The translations under genes and the position numbers were made by a program. 64,000 nt of DNA from Pomphorhynchus laevis (Eukaryota; Acanthocephala; Palaeacanthocephala; Echinorhynchida; Pomphorhynchidae), in assembly GCA_012934845.2 (NCBI GenBank), contig WNNJ02002827.1:148489-212488 (forward strand), read 5' to 3'. The notes beneath the pieces were generated by a model. That model was not told the DNA's origin, searched no databases, and was given only the letters and a program-made list of their open reading frames with translations. Positions 63,080 to 64,000 of the stretch are shown here, one piece after another. How positions within the stretch are numbered: the first letter of the stretch is position 1; the number at the start of each line of letters is the position of its first letter.

Positions 63080-63853
63080 TTGACCAGTGTTCTCTCTAAA
63101 TTACTAGAACGAGTTATTGCCAAAAGGCTACTCGAGCATCTAAACTTTAACAGCATTCTTACTGATTCTCAACACGGATTCAGACAAGGCCGTTCATGTC
63201 TATCTAACTTGCTTACCGCGAGAGAGAGTTGGATGGAAGTACTAAGCTCAGGACTTTGTTTCGACGTCGTATTTCTAGATTTTTCGAAAGCCTTTGATCG
63301 TGTTCTACATGAAGGTCTTGTGTCACTCTTAATTCACTACGACGTCCCTCATGTGATCTGCTCTTGGATTGAAAATTTTCTTTCATTACGTACGTTTAAG
63401 GTAAGAGTTGGTGAGTCTTTATCTGCAGAAAGAAGTATGTCGACAGGTGTCCCTCAGACTTCTGCATTAGGTCCTCTATTATTCATCACGTTCCTTAACG
63501 ATTTACTCTTACGTATTGCGAACTCTAACTTGGCATTCGCTGATGATCTTAAAATTTGGACTGCTATACGAGATATTGATGACTGTAATTCTTTACAGGC
63601 AGACTTGGATCGCGTTCATGATCGGTGCCGCTCTACTGGATTACATCTTAACGTTGATAAGTGTATATTTATGATGATGGATAAAAAATCCAGTAATTTT
63701 ACATATCATATCGGAGATGTTCTTCTCACTGAAGTATCACATCATAGGGATTTAGGAATTATCGTGCAGGCATCACCGGTTGGACGGTTATCCGAGTGGT
63801 TCGATCACATTACGTTCATCGATTTTGAGAGGTCACAGCAAAACTGTCTATAA
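63080..63853 (+). CDS. LINE-B reverse transcriptase
   Basis: 257-codon open frame: LSKLLERVIAKRLLEHLNFN, DSQHGFRQGRSCLSNLLTAR, VFLDFSKAFDRVLHEGLVSL (motif A), SMSTGVPQTSALGPLLFITF (motif B, with QT in place of QG), LAFADDLKIWTAIRDIDDCN (motif C, FADD), LHLNVDKC and HHRDLGIIV. Upstream RT blocks (RFGYPGPDDISPYLINAVGA) are in the preceding frame. Catalytic aspartates are present. Confidence 0.87.
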   Translation: MTSVLSKLLERVIAKRLLEHLNFNSILTDSQHGFRQGRSCLSNLLTARESWMEVLSSGLCFDVVFLDFSKAFDRVLHEGLVSLLIHYDVPHVICSWIENFLSLRTFKVRVGESLSAERSMSTGVPQTSALGPLLFITFLNDLLLRIANSNLAFADDLKIWTAIRDIDDCNSLQADLDRVHDRCRSTGLHLNVDKCIFMMMDKKSSNFTYHIGDVLLTEVSHHRDLGIIVQASPVGRLSEWFDHITFIDFERSQQNCL

Positions 63854-64000
63854 AACAAGGCATGGTAGGTATCCAAAATGTTGGAGACTGTCGCACAGGG
63901 TACTTAATATTTGGAATTCTCTGCCTGAGGAAATTGCTTCCACCCGGAGTGTGCATTTGTTCAAAAAATTATTAAAGACATGGATCATCAAGAAGACTAG

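Larger units (their letters stand above)
60300..63999 (+). mobile_element. LINE-B (CR1/Jockey group), nearly complete copy
   Basis: Plus strand: ORF1 with PHD-like finger (60364-60470: IECVNEYCDVWTTV), ORF1 body and C-terminal domain (60519-61250, 61237-61467), endonuclease (61398-62225), pre-RT (62471-62866), RT (62731-63853) and tail to a TAG at 63997-63999 (FNIWNSLPEEIASTRSVH-type ending: LNIWNSLPEEIASTRSVHLF). The tail shows LSHRV before this block. About seven frame changes; inactive as it stands. The 3' UTR lies beyond the window. Confidence 0.88.

Noticed and set aside
1-64000. Bacterial-type operon, toxin-antitoxin or defence system
   Set aside because: tRNA, LINEs, SINEs, poly(A) tails and UTP13 show this is an animal genome; no prokaryotic gene cluster is present.

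Overview
This window is a transposon-dense stretch of an AT-rich invertebrate (metazoan) genome. The evidence is the mix of element classes: several LINE clades with apurinic-type or restriction-like endonucleases, Penelope-like elements including a permuted GIY-YIG type, two Ty3/Gypsy remnants, tRNA-derived SINEs and palindromic MITEs. The only apparently intact host genes are a spliceosome-free-looking animal UTP13/TBL3 protein gene (24270-26672, minus) and a tRNA-Ala(AGC) (8202-8274, minus). Ubiquilin is present only as broken pieces. I cannot name the species or phylum from sequence alone.

Layout. 1-3264: minus-strand I/Jockey-type LINE running off the left edge. 3660-5794: two 33-bp minisatellite arrays beside a canonical Penelope-like RT fragment. 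5990-7970: inverted Naiad-type Penelope-like fragments enclosing a ubiquilin 3' end. 8202: tRNA-Ala. 8398-14310: LINE fragments of families A1 and A2 (my labels for two related CR1/Jockey-group subfamilies), a ubiquilin pseudogene and an RTE-type LINE. 14594-16745: Gypsy remnant. 16746-18200: RLE (restriction-like endonuclease) LINE fragment of one type. 18682-22898: LINE tail carrying a full-length RLE LINE with an uninterrupted 984-codon ORF and 15-bp target-site duplications. 22905-23660: SINE and second RLE fragment. 24149-26900: UTP13/TBL3.

27468-42470 holds two A1 LINE copies in inverted orientation with nearly identical first 1.1 kb, an A2 LINE that is nearly full length (35585-39656), a second Gypsy remnant (31688-34840) and small LINE scraps. 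42480-49430 holds head-to-head CR1/Jockey-group LINE pieces and a broken RLE copy. 49445-51800 is an A2 fragment and a tRNA-like SINE. 51811-55001 is the best Naiad copy: GIY-YIG endonuclease first, then a CxC linker, then RT, bounded by a short repeat. 55096-57215 is another RLE copy. 57731-58640 is a tandem pair of Naiad 3' ends. 58640-64000 contains an inverted LINE-B piece and a nearly complete LINE-B copy (my label) that ends within a base of the window edge.

The elements interact mainly by nesting. The RLE LINE has inserted into the microsatellite-bearing 3' tail of another LINE, a MITE splits an A2 LINE, a 119-bp foldback sequence sits at the same site in two Naiad copies, and a host ubiquilin 3' end is enclosed by a duplicated Naiad UTR. 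Functionally, only the UTP13 gene (ribosomal small-subunit processome), the tRNA and possibly the RLE ORF look capable of making a product.
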